Part shown: positions 51,118 to 59,900 of the stretch, in pieces
Layout of the letters: every line of letters begins with the position of its first letter
How positions within the stretch are numbered: position 1 is the stretch's first letter
Assembly: GCF_009793335.1 (NCBI RefSeq)
Contig: NZ_WING01000001.1
Span: forward strand, 4,030,001 to 4,094,000
Direction of reading: 5' to 3'
Source: Actinomadura sp. J1-007
Lineage (GTDB): Bacteria > Actinomycetota > Actinomycetes > Streptosporangiales > Streptosporangiaceae
Length of the DNA stretch: 64,000 nt
The notes under the pieces: generated by a model
Database searches by the model: none
Told to the model about the DNA's origin: nothing
The model's input: only the letters and a program-made list of their open reading frames with translations
Translations under genes and position numbers: made by a program

Positions 51118-51812
51118 TTAGTGTAGAGGGCGGGTGTAGAGCGAATTTACGGCGGGTTGGCCGGTGTAATTCGGGCCGGCTTGGGCGTCGGCGCCTAGGT
51201 AGGTGTAGGGGAAGTGGGTTTTCTGGTTGCCGTGCCGAGAGATGCGGTGATGAGTGGGGTTGTAGACGAATCCCTGCTTGCGCAGCTCAAGTGTTAGGGC
51301 GCGGCCCCATGGGGTTCCGTCCGCGCGGCGGATTGAGCGGGTGTCGAAATTTGCGGTGAACAGGCCGTCCTCGGTGAGCCAGGACGCGGCACGGGCCAGC
51401 ACGTCGAGCTTGTCGCCTAGGTAGTGCAGTCCATGTACGCAGGTGACCAGGTCGTATCTGTCTTTGGGGCCCAGTCGGTCACGGAGTGGGTGATCAAGCG
51501 CAGCGTTGGTGGGGTGGGGACTGCGGTGAAGTGGTCCACCAGGTCGAGCCCGACTATTTCGATTTGGTCGGCCAAGCCTCTGTGTGCGAGGAGACGGGTG
51601 GTCTCTTCTAGGGCGCGTCCGGTGCCGCAGCACAGGTCCAGCCATCGTATGCGGGGCGAGTTTTCGCTGCGGTTTGTTAGTTCCGTCATGATGTTGAGGC
51701 CGAGTTCGCGATTGTAGCCGCTGAGTGAACGTTCGCGGTTCATCGTGCAGTTGGCGACCACGGATGAATTTTCCAGGGCGTTGTTGTCGAGCAAGCGGGG
51801 CATGAAGATCAT
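51118..51812 (-). pseudogene. SAM-dependent methyltransferase, frame broken at a homopolymer
   Basis: From ATG 51812 the peptide has RIRWLDLCCGTGRALEETTR, a SAM-binding motif I, then IEIVGLDLVDHF. After THSVTDWAP the frame breaks; one added base in GGGGCCC (51466-51472) joins KDRYDLVTCVHGLHYLGDKL and FTANFDTRSIRRADGTPWGR to a TAA at 51118. The gene is thus probably whole, about 231 aa. Base use is clearly less GC-rich than in the backbone, which suggests transfer. It is divergent from the protease gene. Confidence 0.75.
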
Positions 51813-51912
51813 TATGGCTCTTGTCTGTGGTGATTAGTGATCGTTGAGTGGTTCTCGATCGAGCGGTGACATCGTCGGACGCGTTATCTTCGCTCGGAAC
51901 GCTGGAGGACAT

Positions 51913-52680
51913 GTGCGTGGTTCATTTCGTTCGCTGTTGGTTGTTGTTAGTGCCTTGGTGGTGACGGCGGTCGCGGGTCCTGTGCAGGCGATCGTTCGCG
52001 GGGCCGATGCCGGGGCTCCGTATTCGTTCATGGTGTCGGTTCAGGAGGCTGCTGGGGGCATTCATTTCTGCGGTGGCAGTCTGATCTCCCCGGAGTGGGT
52101 CGCTACTGCGGCGCACTGCGTGAGCAATGACGAGCCCGGGGATATCACGGTGCGGATCGGTAGCCTGTCCGCTACGGAAGGCGGATCCGTACGGGGGCTC
52201 AGCCGGATCGTGGCGCATCCTGATTACGACGGCACCAGGCATGATCTCGCGCTGCTTGAGTTGGACGAGCCGGTGGCTCAGGCTCCCATCGCGATCGGTG
52301 CGCGGCCCGCGGTCGGGGATCCGGTGCGTTTGCTGGGCTGGGGATGCACTACGCCTGGGCATATCGCGTGTCCTCCGCCGCCTGTGCTGCAACAGCTCGA
52401 TTCGCAGGTCAACCAGCCCACTGACTGCGACAACTCGCCGGCTGATCCGGCGACGGAGATCTGTACCGGCAACGCCGCCACTCGCGCGGGTGGCGACAAG
52501 GGCGACTCCGGTGGGCCGCTGGTCGCGCGGGTGGGCCAGAGCTGGCAATTGCTCGGCGCCTTCAGCCGGATCAACGACATCACTTGGGACGGGTACGACG
52601 GGTTGGGCGTCTACACCGACGTTCCCGCTCACCGGGCCTGGGTCGAGTCGGTCACTGGGCCGCTAGCGGTGGTGCGGTGA
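51913..52680 (+). CDS. Secreted trypsin-like serine protease (S1)
   Basis: A 255-aa protein with a signal peptide (VRGSFRSLLVVVSALVVTAV, cleavage near GPVQA). The mature part starts IVRGADAGAPYSF, and the triad is His in ATAAHCV, Asp in HDLALLEL and Ser in GDKGDSGGPLV. Cysteines are placed as in trypsins. GTG 51913 is chosen because it gives a normal signal peptide and follows GGAGG; an upstream start at 51844 adds 23 residues. Secreted degradative enzyme or part of a developmental cascade. Confidence 0.92.
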   Translation: MRGSFRSLLVVVSALVVTAVAGPVQAIVRGADAGAPYSFMVSVQEAAGGIHFCGGSLISPEWVATAAHCVSNDEPGDITVRIGSLSATEGGSVRGLSRIVAHPDYDGTRHDLALLELDEPVAQAPIAIGARPAVGDPVRLLGWGCTTPGHIACPPPPVLQQLDSQVNQPTDCDNSPADPATEICTGNAATRAGGDKGDSGGPLVARVGQSWQLLGAFSRINDITWDGYDGLGVYTDVPAHRAWVESVTGPLAVVR

Positions 52681-52829
52681 GTTCGTCCGTAGCGGACCTT
52701 GCATTTCGTCGGGTTCTCGGGGCGTGAGTAGGAGTTGGAACAGGGCGCGGGCGGTCTTGGGCTCGTGAGGCTCAAGGCCGCCTTCTTCCGTACGACGCGT
52801 CAAGCCTCGCGGGGAGTGCTGGGGCCATA

Positions 52830-53486
52830 GTGGCTAGGGTGCCCGGCGTGGGTGACTTTGTGGGGGATACGCGGAACGGGTACGACGCGATCGCTGTCGG
52901 GTACGCGGAGTACTTCGAGGGCGAGATGGAGCGGGAGCCGTACGGGCTCGCGATGTTGGGGGCGTTCGCGCAGGTCGTGCAGGGGCGCGTGGTCGATGTC
53001 GGGTGCGGGCCCGGGTGGGTCACGGGGTTTCTGGCGGCGCGCGGGGTCGATGTGTACGGGGTGGATCTGTCGGCCGGGATGCTCGACGTGGCGCGGAAGG
53101 GGAATCCCGGGCTGAGGTTCGTTGAGGGGAGCATGACCGCCTTGGACGAGCCGGACGGGAGCCTCGGCGGGGTCGTCGCCTGGTACTCGGTCATCCACAT
53201 GCCGCCGGAACGGGTCGTGGGGGTGTTCGAGGAGTTCTGGCGGGTGCTGCGGCCCGGCGGGCATCTGCTGTTGGGGTTCCAGGTGGGGGACGAGCCGTTG
53301 CAGATGCGGGAGGCGTTCGGGATCGAGGTGACGCTGGACTTTCACAGGTTCCGTCCCGAACGGGTCGAGGAGTGGCTGGAGAAGGCCGGGTTCGCGGTGG
53401 ACGTGCGGTTCCTTCGGGAGCCGGACGGGACGGGGCGGTCCTCGCAGGTGCCTCAGGCGCACATGGTGGCCCGCAAGGTGGGGTGA
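52830..53486 (+). CDS. Class I SAM-dependent methyltransferase
   Basis: A 218-aa cytoplasmic enzyme. Motif I is RVVDVGCGPGWVTGFLAARG, followed by VYGVDLSAGMLDVARK and VAWYSVIHMPPE, then VLRPGGHLLLGF. It is of the small-molecule type, with unknown acceptor. GTG 52830 is used; GTG 52848 is a possible alternative. It stands alone between the protease and phosphatase genes. Confidence 0.9.
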   Translation: MARVPGVGDFVGDTRNGYDAIAVGYAEYFEGEMEREPYGLAMLGAFAQVVQGRVVDVGCGPGWVTGFLAARGVDVYGVDLSAGMLDVARKGNPGLRFVEGSMTALDEPDGSLGGVVAWYSVIHMPPERVVGVFEEFWRVLRPGGHLLLGFQVGDEPLQMREAFGIEVTLDFHRFRPERVEEWLEKAGFAVDVRFLREPDGTGRSSQVPQAHMVARKVG

Positions 53487-53533
53487 GGGTTTACTGTCCC
53501 GGTCGGCAGTGGGCCGTGGGGTAAACCTGCACT

Positions 53534-54274
53534 GTGCGCTTTGGTTATGCGAGTGAGGCCACGCCCGGACGGGTGAACGAGGATTTCGCGGCGGTGGGGC
53601 CCGGCTGGGTCGTTCTGCTGGACGGGGCCACGGCGCAGCCGGGGGTCGAGAGCGGGTGCCGGCACGATCCGGCGTGGCTGGTGCGGCGGCTCGGCGGGTT
53701 GCTGGCGGCGCGGCTGGCGCTGGAGGGCGGGGAGCCGCTGGCCGATCTGCTGGCCGAGAACATCAAGGCGGTCGCCGAGCAGCACGCGTTGAGCTGCGAT
53801 CTCGGCAATCCCGACAGCCCGTCGGCGACGGTGGCGATGCTGCGGCGTCGGGAGGAGCGCCTCGACTGGCTGGTGCTGGCCGACTCGCCGGTGGTCGTGG
53901 ACGTCGCGGGCGAGGTGCGGGTGCTGAGGGACGACCGGGTCGACCGGCTGCCCGCCTACACCGCCCAGGCCGTGCGGGAGGCGCGGAACGCTCCCGGCGG
54001 GTTCTGGGTCGCGAGCACCCGGCCCGAGGCGGCGTACGAGGCGTTGACCGGTGAGCTGCCGGTCGAGGGCGTGCGGCGGGCGGCGGTGCTGTCCGACGGG
54101 GCGGCGCGGCTGGTCGAACGGTTCGGGGTGATGGGCTGGGCGGAACTGCTCGACCTGCTCGAAAGCGAGGGGCCCGGCGAGGTCGTCCGACGGACGCGCG
54201 AGTTGGAGGCCGTACGGGGCGGGGAGCGCGGCAAGCGGTACGACGACGCGACGGCCGTGTTCGTCAGGTTCTGA
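53534..54274 (+). CDS. PP2C-like protein phosphatase
   Basis: A 246-aa protein. Conserved metal-site motifs are TPGRVNEDFAAVGPGWVVLL with DGAT, SPSATVAMLRRR, AVLSDGAARL and the C-terminal RYDDATAVFV. It fits the PP2C_2 group, which is a little shorter than classical PP2C enzymes. Serine/threonine phosphatase activity in the cytoplasm is likely. GTG 53534. It converges with the next gene with 1 bp between stops. Confidence 0.85.
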   Translation: MRFGYASEATPGRVNEDFAAVGPGWVVLLDGATAQPGVESGCRHDPAWLVRRLGGLLAARLALEGGEPLADLLAENIKAVAEQHALSCDLGNPDSPSATVAMLRRREERLDWLVLADSPVVVDVAGEVRVLRDDRVDRLPAYTAQAVREARNAPGGFWVASTRPEAAYEALTGELPVEGVRRAAVLSDGAARLVERFGVMGWAELLDLLESEGPGEVVRRTRELEAVRGGERGKRYDDATAVFVRF

Positions 54275-54275
54275 C

Positions 54276-55304
54276 TCAGGCGGGCTTGATATGGGGCCAC
54301 CAGCCGGCCAGGTCCTCGGGGAGGTGCGCGCCCTCCAGGGTGAGGGTGGCGGGCATGAGCGGGAAGCGCCGTCCGGCCGGGAACGTCCGCAGGTACGACG
54401 GCGGGTCCAAGACGAGCACGCGGGTGCCGTTCACGGCCGGTACGTCGGCGGGGACGCCCTCGTTGTAGACGGGTTCGCCGTGGGCGTCGGTCAGGTTCCA
54501 CGGGCTGCTGACGACCGGGCGTTCGGCGGGCGCGTCGGTGTTCAGGAAGCACGCGACGATCTCGGGGGCCGGCGGTTCGCCAGGCATTCCGCCGGGGCGG
54601 CCGATCAGCGCGCCCGCGAGCAGGGTGTGGAGCTGGAAGTTGTCGCCGATCCCGCTGATCGTGACCGTCCATCCGCGGCGGCCGGCGCGGTCGAGCACCA
54701 GCAGCCGTTCCCCGTCGAGGACGCGCAGCAGGTCGCGCACGTACTCCATCCGCGGCAGGTACGCGACGGCCCGGTCGGCGGCGAACACGCGCAGGTCGCG
54801 GTCCGTCAGGGACGCGCGCACCATCGGCGCCGTCGCCAGCACCGTGCACGCCGACATCGCGAACTGCGGCAGCGCGAACCACGACATCATCGCCGTGACC
54901 GCGCCGTCCTTCAGCGCGGGCGCGACGACGTCGAGCGCCTGCTGGGACGGCCGGCCGTCCTCCATGCCGGGCGGGTCTCCGGCTCCGGACCGTTCCCACG
55001 CCTCGCCGAACGCCAGGGCCGCCGCGGTGACCTCGGTGAGCCGCTCGACGAGCGCGGCGCCGAACGGGTTCGGGTCCGCGCCGTTCTCGATCCACGAACC
55101 GGCGGCGACCGCGAGCCAGCCGCCGAGGTTCGGAGGGGCCTGCGCGACGCCCTCGGCGAGGCGCGGCATGGCCGCCGTCAGGGCGGCGGGCGCCGCGGTC
55201 TCGGACGCCCGCATGAGCTGGGGGAGCAGGGCGCCGAACGACCGGTCCTCGGCGATCGCCGCGCGGACCAGCTCGTCGCACACCTGGTGGAACGCCGGGG
55301 TCAT
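54276..55304 (-). CDS. Conserved actinobacterial protein of unknown function
   Basis: A 342-aa soluble protein with an Ala-rich helical N-terminal half (for example LVRAAIAEDRSFGALLPQLM) and a beta-rich C-terminal half (GWTVTISGIGDNFQLHTLLA, PEIVACFLNTDAPAERPVVS). No signal peptide, membrane helix or catalytic motif is evident. The ATG at 55304 is divergent from the acyl-CoA dehydrogenase gene, 100 bp away. I do not recognise a named family. Confidence 0.75.
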   Translation of the reverse strand: MTPAFHQVCDELVRAAIAEDRSFGALLPQLMRASETAAPAALTAAMPRLAEGVAQAPPNLGGWLAVAAGSWIENGADPNPFGAALVERLTEVTAAALAFGEAWERSGAGDPPGMEDGRPSQQALDVVAPALKDGAVTAMMSWFALPQFAMSACTVLATAPMVRASLTDRDLRVFAADRAVAYLPRMEYVRDLLRVLDGERLLVLDRAGRRGWTVTISGIGDNFQLHTLLAGALIGRPGGMPGEPPAPEIVACFLNTDAPAERPVVSSPWNLTDAHGEPVYNEGVPADVPAVNGTRVLVLDPPSYLRTFPAGRRFPLMPATLTLEGAHLPEDLAGWWPHIKPA

Positions 55305-55373
55305 GGATGATCACCCTGGCACAGGGGAAGCCTCTACCGGGAACCGGGCGATCTCCCCGCGGACCCCGTGGCC

Positions 55374-55400
55374 CCATTCTGGAATTGGATTCTAGAATGG
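55374..55400 (+). promoter_or_regulatory. Palindromic operator overlapping a probable leaderless promoter
   Basis: CCATTCTGGAAT and ATTCTAGAATGG are inverted arms with one mismatch and a 3-base centre. TAGAAT at 55393-55398 can be a -10 box, six bases before the ATG at 55405, which points to a leaderless transcript with the operator over the promoter. Confidence 0.55.
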
Positions 55401-55404
55401 CCTC

Positions 55405-56532
55405 ATGGAGCAACAGGACTTCGCCGACGTGCTGGCCGCCGTGCGCGCCTTCGTCCGGGACCGGGTCGTCCCGCGCGAGGAGGAGATCGAGGAGACCGAC
55501 GCGATCCCGGAGGCGCTGCGGGACGCCGCGCGCGACATGGGGCTGTTCGGGTACGCGCTGCCCGAGGCGTACGGCGGGCTCGGGCTCTCGCTGAGCGAGG
55601 AGGTGCGGCTCGCGTTCGAGATCGGCTACGCCAGCCCCGCGTTCCGGTCGATGTTCGGCACCAGCAACGGCATCGCCGGGCAGGTCCTCGTCCACGCCGG
55701 CACCGAACGGCAGCGCGACCGCTGGCTGCCGCGGCTCGCGTCCGGCGAGGTCATCGGCGCGTTCGCGCTGACCGAGGCCGAGGCCGGGTCCGACCCGAGC
55801 GCCCTCGCCACCACCGCGAGGCGGGACGGCGACGCGTACGTGATCGACGGCGCCAAGCGCTTCATCACCAACGCGCCCGAGGCCGACGTGTTCATGGTGT
55901 TCGCACGCACCGGCGGCGCCGGGTCGCGCGGCATCTCCACGTTCCTCGTCGAACGCGGCGCGGCGGGCCTCACGATCGGGCCGTCCGACCAGAAGATGGG
56001 GCAGCGCGGAGCGCACACCGCCGAGGTGTTCCTCGACGGCGTGCGCGTCGGCGCGGACGCCATGGTCGGCCCGGAGGGCACCGGCTTCCGTACGGCCATG
56101 GCGTCGCTCGCGCACGGGCGGCTGAGCATCGCGGCCGTATGCGTCGGCCTCGCCCAGCGCCTCCTGGACGAGACCGTCGCGTACGCCAAGGAACGCAGCC
56201 AGGGCGGCAGGGCCATCGGCGAATACCAGCTCATCCAGGGCCTCATCGCCGACTCCCAGGCCGAGTTGTACGCCGGGCGCTCGATGGTCCTGGAGGCCGC
56301 CCGCGCGTACGACTCGGGCGAGGACACCAAGCTCGGCCCGTCCTGCGCCAAGTACTTCTGCTCGGAGATGGTCGGACGCGTCGCCGACCGGGCCGTGCAG
56401 GTCTTCGGCGGCATGGGCTACATGCGCGGCGTCGCCGTCGAACGCCTCTACCGCGACGTCCGCCTCTTCCGCATCTACGAGGGGACGAGCCAGATCCAGC
56501 AGCTCGTTATCGCCCGGACCCTCCTGCGCTGA
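55405..56532 (+). CDS. Acyl-CoA dehydrogenase
   Basis: A 375-aa FAD enzyme catalysing alpha,beta-dehydrogenation of acyl-CoA esters. Motifs: FALTEAEAGSDPSALATTA, the FAD contact KRFITNAPEADVFMVF, and the catalytic region FRIYEGTSQIQQLVIARTLL, where the glutamate of YEGT is the expected base. Length and domain order are normal. A palindromic operator sits just upstream; the regulator is not adjacent. Fatty acid or branched-chain amino acid breakdown is likely. Confidence 0.93.
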   Translation: MEQQDFADVLAAVRAFVRDRVVPREEEIEETDAIPEALRDAARDMGLFGYALPEAYGGLGLSLSEEVRLAFEIGYASPAFRSMFGTSNGIAGQVLVHAGTERQRDRWLPRLASGEVIGAFALTEAEAGSDPSALATTARRDGDAYVIDGAKRFITNAPEADVFMVFARTGGAGSRGISTFLVERGAAGLTIGPSDQKMGQRGAHTAEVFLDGVRVGADAMVGPEGTGFRTAMASLAHGRLSIAAVCVGLAQRLLDETVAYAKERSQGGRAIGEYQLIQGLIADSQAELYAGRSMVLEAARAYDSGEDTKLGPSCAKYFCSEMVGRVADRAVQVFGGMGYMRGVAVERLYRDVRLFRIYEGTSQIQQLVIARTLLR

Positions 56533-56666
56533 CCCCTCCGCCCGCCCCTCGCGGCGCCCCGGCCGACCCGCGCCGACCCGGGCCGCGGGCGCCGCGAGCA
56601 GGGGACCAAACGATTTCGCATGTGGTGCCGCGGCCGTGTATGGTTTCCACTGCGCGAACGACGCAG

Positions 56667-56739
56667 GCCCCTTTAGCTCAGTCGGCAGAGCGTCTCCATG
56701 GTAAGGAGAAGGTCTACGGTTCGATTCCGTAAAGGGGCT
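56667..56739 (+). tRNA. tRNA-Thr (anticodon GGT)
   Basis: A 73-nt tRNA. The acceptor arms GCCCCTT and AAGGGGC pair fully, the anticodon loop is CATGGTAAG with GGT, and the T arm is TACGGTTCGATTCCGTA. No CCA end is encoded. Followed by a terminator. Confidence 0.96.
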
Positions 56740-56750
56740 CCGCAGTCAGA

Positions 56751-56784
56751 GGCCGTTCCCAGAGATCATCGGGAACGGCTTTTC
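56751..56784 (+). terminator. Rho-independent terminator after tRNA-Thr
   Basis: Arms GCCGTTCCC (56752) and GGGAACGGC (56771) followed by TTTT. Confidence 0.85.
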
Positions 56785-57117
56785 TGTGTTCCGGGGGCGG
56801 ATCGGGAGTCGGCGGAACGGCTCCGCGCACCGTTCGGGCTCGTACCCCGGCGCGGCGTCGCCGGCGGCGGGACCGGTGTGGCGGACGGGATGCCGGGGGC
56901 GCGGTGGTTTACCGATTTCGCTCCTTACCGCACGCTGTGATAGCGTCCCTGCGGTTCTAGCGGGACGATTCGCAGGTCATCCGCACAGGCGGTAACCTGA
57001 GGACCGGTCTGCGGACCTTCCGGAACCGAGACTCCGCGACGCAAGGCCCGGGTCTCGTGTTTCCAGGGTGCGGTGGACTTCCGGTATCCTTGCAATCCGG
57101 TCCACACCGACCATCGC

Positions 57118-57191
57118 GGCGGGGTAGCTCAGTCAGGCAGAGCAAGCGGCTCATAATCGCTGTGTCGCCGGTTCAAGTCCGGCCCTCGCTA
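57118..57191 (+). tRNA. tRNA-Met (anticodon CAT, elongator)
   Basis: A 74-nt tRNA. The acceptor arms GGCGGGG and CCTCGCT pair with two G-U pairs including the first, the anticodon stem-loop is AGCGGCTCATAATCGCT, and the T arm is GCCGGTTCAAGTCCGGC. The paired first base argues for the elongator form. It lies about 120 bp before rpmG, a usual actinobacterial order. Confidence 0.94.
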
Positions 57192-57310
57192 CTACCCAGA
57201 TCTCTCACTCCCTCCCGGGGGCGAGAGCGCTGGGTCCGAATCGCCGGCCGCCCTCCGGGGCGGCCGAGGTACGCGACGTCCTTGTCCCCAGCTCAGAAAG
57301 GCACTCCATC

Positions 57311-57475
57311 GTGGCTGCCACCGACGTACGGCCGAAGATCACGCTGGCCTGCCAGGAGTGCAAGCACCGCAACTACATCACGCGGAAGAACCGGCGCAAC
57401 GACCCGGACCGCCTGGAGATCAAGAAGTACTGCCCCAACTGCCGGACGCACCGTCCGCACCGCGAGACCCGCTGA
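57311..57475 (+). CDS. rpmG: 50S ribosomal protein L33
   Basis: A 54-aa zinc-ribbon ribosomal protein: VAATDVRPKITLACQECKHR, then NYITRKNRRNDPDRLEIKKY and CPNCRTHRPHRETR. Two CxxC pairs (CQEC and CPNC) keep the zinc-binding type. GTG 57311. The context tRNA-Thr, tRNA-Met, rpmG, hadA, hadB, murB is typical of actinobacteria. Confidence 0.96.
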   Translation: MAATDVRPKITLACQECKHRNYITRKNRRNDPDRLEIKKYCPNCRTHRPHRETR

Positions 57476-57846
57476 CGCCTCGCGCGCACGCCGCGCACGA
57501 TCGGCGCGCCTCGCACGTCCGGCACGCCTCGCGAGACCGTTCGCGCGTCGCGGCTCCGCCCGCCCGGCGATCACGGGCCGGCTCGGCCGACGCGGGCGAA
57601 CGACGCGTACGGCAGGGCCCGGCAGGCTCCACGGCTCCGCGCGGCGTCTTCCGACGGACGTTCGACCGGTGACTTCGCTCCGACGGCCCGCCTCGACGAT
57701 CACAGCCCGTCCTCGCACCCACCCGCGAGGGCGGGCTGAACGTCGTTCTGTTAGCGTCCGTCCAGACCGAGAAGTGGTGCCGGGGCGCGGGCACGACGGG
57801 CAGGCGGGCCACACCAGCCCCTGTTCGACCTGGAGGGACGGATTGC
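57476..57846. other. Intergenic region between rpmG and hadA
   Basis: About 370 bp with no supported gene; it repeats short GCGC-rich words and should hold the rpmG terminator and hadA promoter. GGAGGGAC precedes hadA. Confidence 0.55.
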
Positions 57847-58284
57847 ATGGCACTCAACCGTGATTTCATCGGGCGGACCTTCCCGCCCAGCGACCCGTAC
57901 GAGGTCAGCCGGGTGAAGATCCGGGAGTTCGCCGACGCGATCGGCGACGGCAACCCGGTCTACCGCGACGCGGAGGCGGCCAAGGTCGCCGGGCACCCCG
58001 ATGTGATCGCGCCGCCGACGTTCCCGATCGTGGTGTCGCTGGGCGGCGCCGGGCTCGCCGACCCCGAGCTCGGGCTGAACTACGCGATGGTGGTGCACGG
58101 CGAGCAGCGCTTCGAGTACGTCCGGCCGCTGCGCGTGGGCGACGTGGTGACCTGCACCTCGACGATCACCGAGATCAAGTCGATCGGCAGCAACGAGAAG
58201 CTGGTCATCGAGACCGAGGTCCGCACCGTCGAGGGCGAGCTGGTCGTCAAGTCGTACAACACGATCGTGGAGCGGGGGGCCTGA
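57847..58284 (+). CDS. hadA: (3R)-hydroxyacyl-ACP dehydratase-like subunit A (UPF0336)
   Basis: A 145-aa hot-dog protein of the FAS1-like dehydratase group: NRDFIGRTFPPSDPYEVSRV at the start, GDGNPVYRDAEAAKVAGHPD and APPTFPIVVS in the middle. In mycobacteria HadA carries the substrate-binding role and pairs with HadB, which holds the catalytic residues, in the FAS-II cycle. It overlaps hadB by one base. In this organism the substrate may be a general hydroxyacyl thioester. Confidence 0.92.
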   Translation: MALNRDFIGRTFPPSDPYEVSRVKIREFADAIGDGNPVYRDAEAAKVAGHPDVIAPPTFPIVVSLGGAGLADPELGLNYAMVVHGEQRFEYVRPLRVGDVVTCTSTITEIKSIGSNEKLVIETEVRTVEGELVVKSYNTIVERGA

Positions 58285-58709
58285 TGACCGCCAAGGTGAG
58301 CTACGCCGACGTCGAGGTCGGCACCGAGATCCCGGCGCAGACGTACGCCGTCGACCGGGCCGACCTGGTCATGTACGCGGGCGCGTCGGGCGACTTCAAC
58401 CCGATCCACTGGCGCGAGCGGGTCGCCAAGGCCGTCGGGCTGCCGGACGTCATCGCGCACGGCATGTACACGATGGCGCAGGGCGGCAGGTTCGTCACCG
58501 ACTGGGTGGGCGACCCGGGCGCGGTGGTCGACTACGGGGTACGGTTCTCCGCGCCGGTCGTGGTCCCCGACGAGGGCGGCGCCACGCTGGTGATCAGCGG
58601 GAAGGTGGAGGAGAAGCTCGACGGCGGCAGGGTCGTCGTGGCGCTCACCGCCCGTTCCGACGAGCAGAAGGTCCTCACGCGCGCCAAGGCGGTCGTCCAG
58701 CTCGCCTGA
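58284..58709 (+). CDS. hadB: (3R)-hydroxyacyl-ACP dehydratase subunit B (MaoC-like)
   Basis: A 141-aa MaoC-like protein with the hydratase motif YAGASGDFNPIHWRERVAKA, which contains the catalytic aspartate and histidine, and GLPDVIAHGMYTMAQGGRFV. ATG 58284 overlaps the hadA stop. Together HadA and HadB form a heterodimer; murB follows. Confidence 0.93.
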   Translation: MTAKVSYADVEVGTEIPAQTYAVDRADLVMYAGASGDFNPIHWRERVAKAVGLPDVIAHGMYTMAQGGRFVTDWVGDPGAVVDYGVRFSAPVVVPDEGGATLVISGKVEEKLDGGRVVVALTARSDEQKVLTRAKAVVQLA

Positions 58710-58817
58710 GGACGCGCCGGCGGGCGGGGACGGCGCGGGTCCGTCCCCGTTCGCGCGGGCCGGCCGCCGCCGGGCCGTCCCGGGCGCGCGGTCGACCGTA
58801 CGGAGGGGGAACACGAC

Positions 58818-59900
58818 GTGGCGGTGTTCGCTGAAGAGGTGAACCTGGCCGGCTACACCACGCTGCGGCTGGGCGGTCCCGCCCGCCGCTTCGTGGAGGC
58901 GACGACCGAGGCGGAGCTGGTCGCGGCCGTGCGCCGCGCCGACGACGAGGGCGAACGGGTCCTCGTGCTCGGCGGCGGCAGCAACCTGGTCGTCGCCGAC
59001 GCGGGCTTCCCCGGCACGGTCGTGCACGCGGGCACGCGCGGCGTCGAGCGGGTCTCCGGCGAGAACGGCGCGCTGCTCGTCCGGGCCCAGGCCGGCGAGG
59101 ACTGGGAGCCGTTCGTCGCCCGCTGCGTCGAGGAGGGGCTGTCCGGGATCGAGTGCCTGTCGGGCATCCCCGGCCGCGTCGGCGCGACGCCCATCCAGAA
59201 CGTCGGCGCGTACGGGCAGGACGTCGGCGAGACGATCGTCGAGGTCCGCGCGTACGACCGGCAGGCCCGCAAGGTCGTCACGCTCGACCACGCCGCCTGC
59301 CGGTTCACCTACCGGCACAGCGTGTTCAAGGGCTCGGACCGCTACGTGGTGCTGGACGTGACGTACGCGCTGCGGGAGTCCGACGAGTCGAAGCCGATCG
59401 CGTACGCGGAGCTGGCGCGCAGGCTCGGCGTCGAGCCCGGCCGGCGCGTCCCGCTCAAGGAGGCCCGCGAGGCCGTCCTCGAACTGCGGCGCGGCAAGGG
59501 CATGGTGCTCGACCCCGCCGACCCCGACACGCGCAGCGCCGGCTCGTTCTTCACCAACCCGGTCCTCGGCGCGGCGCAGGTCGCCGAGCTCGAACGCCGC
59601 GTCGCCGAACGGCTCGGCCCGGACGCCGCGTTCCCGCGCTACCCCGAGAGCCCGGGCCCGGACGGTGCGCCGCGCACCAAGACGTCCGCCGCCTGGCTGA
59701 TCGACCGGGCCGGGTTCGCGAAGGGCCACGCGCGCGGGCCCGTCCGCATCTCCACCAAGCACACGCTCGCGCTGACCAACCCGGGCGGCGCGTCCACCGG
59801 GGACCTGCTCGCCCTGGCCCGCGAGGTCCGCGACGGCGTCCGCGACGCGTTCGGGGTGGTCCTGGTCAACGAGCCCGTCTTCGTCGACGTCGCCCTCTGA
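58818..59900 (+). CDS. murB: UDP-N-acetylenolpyruvoylglucosamine reductase
   Basis: A 360-aa flavoenzyme of peptidoglycan precursor synthesis that reduces the enolpyruvyl group with NADPH. The FAD-binding domain shows RVLVLGGGSNLVVADAGFPG and GLSGIECLSGIPGRVGATPI with QNVGAYGQ. The active-site serine region is DPDTRSAGSFFTNPVLGAAQ, and a lysine/glutamate end GVVLVNEPVFVDVAL. It is the longer type with the extra domain found in actinobacteria. GTG 58818 after GGAGGGG. Confidence 0.95.
   Translation: MAVFAEEVNLAGYTTLRLGGPARRFVEATTEAELVAAVRRADDEGERVLVLGGGSNLVVADAGFPGTVVHAGTRGVERVSGENGALLVRAQAGEDWEPFVARCVEEGLSGIECLSGIPGRVGATPIQNVGAYGQDVGETIVEVRAYDRQARKVVTLDHAACRFTYRHSVFKGSDRYVVLDVTYALRESDESKPIAYAELARRLGVEPGRRVPLKEAREAVLELRRGKGMVLDPADPDTRSAGSFFTNPVLGAAQVAELERRVAERLGPDAAFPRYPESPGPDGAPRTKTSAAWLIDRAGFAKGHARGPVRISTKHTLALTNPGGASTGDLLALAREVRDGVRDAFGVVLVNEPVFVDVAL

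Noticed and set aside
53956..56115. A 719-codon minus-strand frame
   Set aside because: It is antisense to the acyl-CoA dehydrogenase and phosphatase genes and overlaps the 54276-55304 gene in another frame.
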